Program-made: the position numbers and the translations under genes | Source: Phosphoribacter sp044220725 | Lineage (GTDB): Bacteria; Actinomycetota; Actinomycetes; Actinomycetales; Dermatophilaceae | DNA length: 9,225 nt | Assembly (NCBI GenBank): GCA_044220725.1 | Contig: JBGAQN010000096.1 | Location: 1 to 9,225, forward strand | Direction of reading: 5' to 3' | Shown: piece by piece, positions 6,686 to 9,225 of the stretch | How positions within the stretch are numbered: the first letter of the stretch is position 1 | Layout of the letters: each line of letters begins with the position of its first letter | The notes under the pieces: model-generated | The model's input: the letters and a program-made list of their open reading frames with translations, nothing else | Database searches by the model: none | Told to the model about the DNA's origin: nothing

Positions 6686-8146
6686 ACTAGGTGAGTCGAA
6701 GTCCTCGATACTGCGCTGCACCCGATCGACAAAGGACGTGTCCCGCCGCACAAAGACCCGGTAGACCACATAGCCCATCTGGACCACAGCGAGCACGACC
6801 GGACCCACGATCAACCCCGCGTCGTGGCCCGGCTTCCCGGCGAACCACTGGCCCACGACCGGCCCAAACCAGGCGCCGAACAGGCCGCTCGTCAGGGCAA
6901 TGACGCCCCAGGTGGGCCACAAGGCGACCACCTGCCCGGCACAGGACCGGCGGCGTTGGGCGGCGGCGGTTACGCGTGCCGACATCGCAGCGGTGTCGTC
7001 TTGCGGTCCGACGGCCACGACCACCCGTTGGCGGCGTTCCTCCTGCTCGTGGAGTTCCCGATGGACGGTCATGCGGGCCGGAAGCGCAGTCGTGAACAGG
7101 GCTCCCAGCGCGCAGAGGGCGGACCCGGCATACCGGGCAGTCCCTCCGGTCGCGGCCACCAGCACGGCGACCGACGCGGCGAACAGGACCGCGGTGGCCA
7201 GCTGACTCCACCGGACGAAGGGGGAGAACGCTGCCGCCAGGGCAAGGGGCAAACGCGCGCGGCTCGGTTCGGCTGGGTGCGAAGCGGACGATTGCCCACC
7301 TGGCCCGGCCAGTCGCCGTCGGGTGAGGGGCGCGATATCGCGCGAGCTGGACCACCCCACGCGGCGATCGTCGGAGTCGGCCAGGTCGGTCACCTCCTGG
7401 GGATGCCCGTCGTGCGTCGCGCACATCCGAGCGATGGCGTGAGCTCGCGGCGCGCCGGTGAGGGTCAGGGAGACCCAGGTGGCGAGGTACGCCAGCGCAC
7501 CGGCCGTGGCGGTGAGGGGGAGGAAGACGATGCACGGCAGCAGGACGATCCGCGTCTCGATACTGGGGCCGGGGCGCAGCGACCACACCGACAGCAGCCA
7601 CCGGGACATGTCGATCCAGGAGCGCAACCACCAGGCCAACACACCGAGCAGAGTGAGTCCCGGTGCTGTGCCGCGGGTCATGTCGTCCCACAGCTCTGGT
7701 GAGGTGCCTGCGACCGGCCGGGACGCCACATCCTGCGGGCCAGTGGAGCCTGGTTGGGCCGGGTCGAGCACCGCGAACGAGCAACCCAGTCCCGTGACCA
7801 CGACCGGCCGACCGAGCGCCCGCGCCGCGACGTACCACGTCGGTGGGTCGGTGGGCAGCACCGCCTCGTGCAGCCGCGTCGTCGCGTGCTCGCTCAGCCG
7901 CCTGAGCTGGTCGGGCGGGGGAGTGCTCAACCCTCCGTTGCGGCGGGCTACCTCGAGGATCCGGTGCGCGGCATACGGGGGGAGCAGCCCGAGTGCGGCA
8001 AGGCTGGCGACGGACAACCCGGGCACCACCAGGTCAGGACGCCAGAGGACCGCGGGGACGAGCAGGCACCCGATCGACGCCAGCGCCAACAACGGTCCGT
8101 GAAGCGCGACCAGCGCCGCCGCGCGGACCCATCCCCAGGTGGTCAC
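6677..8146 (-). CDS. Multi-pass membrane protein of unknown function
   Basis: I do not recognise this 489-residue protein. Hydrophobic segments that look membrane-spanning lie near residues 8-34, 43-60, 163-178, 199-231 (possibly two passes), 316-333, 337-356, 405-430 and 443-466. Between the second and third is a hydrophilic stretch (about 65-160) containing TWYVAARALGRPVVVTGLG (103-121). A second polar loop (232-312) contains APRAHAIARMCATHDGHPQEVTDLADSDD, and a basic/acidic loop HRELHEQEERRQR lies at 362-374. The arrangement of paired spans around soluble loops recalls membrane peptidases, but there is no HExxH motif, so I make no such call. The GTG start lacks a clear Shine-Dalgarno sequence. 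It is divergent from the acyltransferase gene across only 37 bp and convergent with the GNAT gene. Third positions are strongly G/C, which supports a real gene. Confidence 0.75.
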   Translation of the reverse strand: MTTWGWVRAAALVALHGPLLALASIGCLLVPAVLWRPDLVVPGLSVASLAALGLLPPYAAHRILEVARRNGGLSTPPPDQLRRLSEHATTRLHEAVLPTDPPTWYVAARALGRPVVVTGLGCSFAVLDPAQPGSTGPQDVASRPVAGTSPELWDDMTRGTAPGLTLLGVLAWWLRSWIDMSRWLLSVWSLRPGPSIETRIVLLPCIVFLPLTATAGALAYLATWVSLTLTGAPRAHAIARMCATHDGHPQEVTDLADSDDRRVGWSSSRDIAPLTRRRLAGPGGQSSASHPAEPSRARLPLALAAAFSPFVRWSQLATAVLFAASVAVLVAATGGTARYAGSALCALGALFTTALPARMTVHRELHEQEERRQRVVVAVGPQDDTAAMSARVTAAAQRRRSCAGQVVALWPTWGVIALTSGLFGAWFGPVVGQWFAGKPGHDAGLIVGPVVLAVVQMGYVVYRVFVRRDTSFVDRVQRSIEDFDSPSQP

Positions 8147-8170
8147 GCGGGAAGTCTGGCACGACGGCCC

Positions 8171-8176
8171 TAGGGT
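8171..8176 (+). promoter_or_regulatory. -10-like TAGGGT placed for a leaderless transcript
   Basis: TAGGGT fits the actinobacterial TAnnnT -10 pattern and ends 7 nt before the GTG at 8184, the usual spacing for a leaderless mRNA starting at its own start codon. The same bases contain AGGGTGG (8172-8178), which could instead be a Shine-Dalgarno sequence 5 nt from the GTG. No -35 is visible, and the divergent gap is only 37 bp. Confidence 0.35.
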
Positions 8177-8183
8177 GGCTCTC

Positions 8184-8951
8184 GTGGATCTCGTCTACTG
8201 GCCGGTCATCGGCGTCGCCCGCACCCTCTTCCTCGCGCAGGGGTTGCGCTTCTCCATCGTCGGCGCGGACCACGTGCCCCGACGCGGCGGTGCGGTGATG
8301 GCGATCAACCACACCGGCTACCTCGATTTCACGTATGCCGGGTACGCGGCACTCCCAGCCCGGCGGCTGGTGCGTTTCATGGCCAAGGAGTCGGTCTTCG
8401 ACCACAAGCTCAGCGGCCCGCTCATGCGCGGGATGAAGCACATCCCCGTGGACCGCACAGCCGGCGCGGCGGCATACCGGCATGCGGTGTCGGCCTTGCG
8501 CGATGGCGAGATCGTCGGGGTCTATCCCGAGGCAACCATCTCGCGGTCCTTCGAGCTCAAGGAGTTCAAGCTCGGCGCGGCGCGCATGGCCCAGGAGGCG
8601 GGCGTGCCGATCCTGCCGACGACGGTCTGGGGCGCTCAGCGGGTGTGGACCAAGGGCCACCCCAAGAAGCTCGGCCGCACCAACACGCCGATCTTCCTCT
8701 CCGTGGGGGAGCCGATGCCGGTCGCGGCAGACGCCGACATCGTCGAGGTGACCGCTGAACTCAAGCGCCGGATGCAGGTACAACTCGACGCCCAGCAGGT
8801 GGCTTACCCACCGATGCGGGCCGACGAGGCGCACCTGATGCCGGCCAGGCTCGGCGGCACCGCTCCGACCCTGGAGGAGGCCATGGTCATCCACCGCGCC
8901 GACGCCGAGCGTCGCCGCGAGGAGGCCCGGCGCAAGGCCGAGCGGGGCTGA
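8184..8951 (+). CDS. plsC: Lysophospholipid / 1-acyl-glycerol-3-phosphate acyltransferase (PlsC family)
   Basis: Membrane-associated acyltransferase of 255 residues. By family it acylates lysophosphatidic acid (or a related acceptor) in phospholipid synthesis at the inner face of the membrane. The catalytic HX4D motif is in NHTGYLD, with His43 and Asp48. A substrate-binding block KHIPVDRTAGAAAYRHA follows, then VGVYPEATISRS, with Glu116, as a variant of the usual FPEGTRS motif; this YPEATIS form is one I associate with actinobacterial members. The C-terminus is a charged helix rich in Arg and Glu (about 237-255). In-frame GTG codons at 8139 and 8175 are also possible starts. I chose 8184 (protein start VDLVYWPVIG) because homologs of this type begin near there and because 8139 would overlap the divergent gene. 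The next gene begins 3 nt after the stop, so the two are probably translated together. The exact acceptor is not known. Confidence 0.9.
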   Translation: MDLVYWPVIGVARTLFLAQGLRFSIVGADHVPRRGGAVMAINHTGYLDFTYAGYAALPARRLVRFMAKESVFDHKLSGPLMRGMKHIPVDRTAGAAAYRHAVSALRDGEIVGVYPEATISRSFELKEFKLGAARMAQEAGVPILPTTVWGAQRVWTKGHPKKLGRTNTPIFLSVGEPMPVAADADIVEVTAELKRRMQVQLDAQQVAYPPMRADEAHLMPARLGGTAPTLEEAMVIHRADAERRREEARRKAERG

Positions 8952-8954
8952 CCC

Positions 8955-9225
8955 ATGGCCCAACAGCGTCAACCCGAAGGTCCACCCCCCGCGCCGGTCG
9001 TCCAGAAGGTGCGGCTGCGCTATGCCAAGCGCGGGCGACTGCGGTTCTCCTCGACCCGCGACTTCCAGCGAGCGCTGGAACGCGCCCTGCGGCGGGCCCA
9101 GGTGCCCATCGCGTTCTCGGCCGGCTTCCACCCCCACCCGCGGATCTCCTATGCCAACGCGGCGTCGACAGGAACCGCGAGCGAGGCTGAGTATGTCGAG
9201 CTGGCGCTCACCCACCAGGTCGAGC
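8955..9225 (+). CDS. TIGR03936 / DUF2344 radical-SAM-linked protein (3' end cut by window)
   Basis: The first 90 codons run to the window edge without a stop. After a proline-rich lead (MAQQRQPEGPPPAPVVQ) comes KVRLRYAKRGRLRFSS, then TRDFQRALERALRRAQVPIAFS and AGFHPHPRISYANAAS, the N-terminal signature of the DUF2344 (TIGR03936) family. Members are usually encoded beside a B12-binding radical SAM protein (TIGR03960) and upstream of ribonuclease E/G (rne) and rplU in actinobacteria. An RNA-related role is generally supposed but I know of no proven reaction. The ATG has GGGG 7 nt upstream, inside the end of the acyltransferase gene. Complete members are roughly 230-250 residues, so over half is missing. 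Confidence 0.88.
   Translation, partial: MAQQRQPEGPPPAPVVQKVRLRYAKRGRLRFSSTRDFQRALERALRRAQVPIAFSAGFHPHPRISYANAASTGTASEAEYVELALTHQVE

Larger units (their letters stand above)
1281..8478. repeat. Dispersed iterated 8-mer GGCATACC / GGTATGCC
   Basis: Exact copies begin at 1281, 1579, 3538, 4369, 4488, 5631, 6216, 7127 and 8471. Copies keeping the GCATAC/GTATGC core with one end changed begin at 1477, 3342, 3454, 4805, 7970 and 8332. On the + strand 11 of the 15 cores read GCATAC and 4 read GTATGC. They lie almost entirely inside genes on both strands, with none in clpX and none between 1587 and 3341. The span given is the outer limit of the exact copies, not a continuous element. Confidence 0.75.

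Noticed and set aside
7396..7460. His/Asp-rich loop of the membrane protein as an M48-type metallopeptidase site
   Set aside because: No HExxH motif occurs anywhere in the protein, and the downstream Glu of that family cannot be placed.
6824..7702. Rightward open frame of 292 codons opposite the membrane protein
   Set aside because: Gly/Gln/Arg-rich low-complexity product; the opposite frame has coherent hydrophobic segments and better codon bias.
8034..9215. Long leftward open frame of 393 codons opposite the acyltransferase gene
   Set aside because: It covers a clearly coding PlsC and DUF2344 pair on the other strand. Its product is His/Arg/Gly-rich and matches nothing; it is a high-GC antisense shadow.

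Overview
The window is about 68-70 % G+C with strongly GC-biased third codon positions, GTG starts and dense gene packing. Together with the ClpX, PlsC-like and DUF2344 sequences this points to a high-GC actinobacterial chromosome. My best guess is a member of the Intrasporangiaceae/Dermatophilaceae group; this is inferred from general character, not from a marker gene.

Layout, left to right. (1) clpX, lacking only a few 5' codons, runs rightward. It is followed after 16 nt by a rightward gene for a papain-like/C39-like protein with a recognisable Q-C-H-D set. (2) A small leftward, tryptophan-rich orphan overlaps the tail of that gene by 98 bp. A 235-bp divergent region with a strong hairpin and a short direct repeat separates it from a rightward lipoprotein gene. 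(3) valS (leftward, 877 codons, the archaeal-like form without the C-terminal coiled-coil arm) faces the lipoprotein gene tail to tail. (4) Divergent from valS is a stand-alone GNAT acetyltransferase, which faces a leftward multi-pass membrane protein of unknown function with only 8 bp between them. (5) Only 37 bp separate that membrane protein from a divergent, rightward PlsC-type acyltransferase gene. This is followed after 3 nt by the start of a DUF2344 / radical-SAM-linked protein gene that runs off the window.

The genes are mostly housekeeping: regulated proteolysis (ClpX), translation (ValS), membrane lipid synthesis (PlsC) and an RNA-modification-associated family (TIGR03936). The 1.3-kb stretch between clpX and valS looks accessory. 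No RNA genes, CRISPR arrays, insertion sequences or prophage parts were seen.

The most unusual signal belongs to no gene. The 8-mer GGCATACC (reverse complement GGTATGCC) occurs nine times exactly, and its 6-bp core GCATAC/GTATGC fifteen times. It is read in several codon frames and brings in rare codons such as ATA and GTA, so it looks like a DNA-level iterated motif rather than a protein-level one. It is absent from the accessory stretch.
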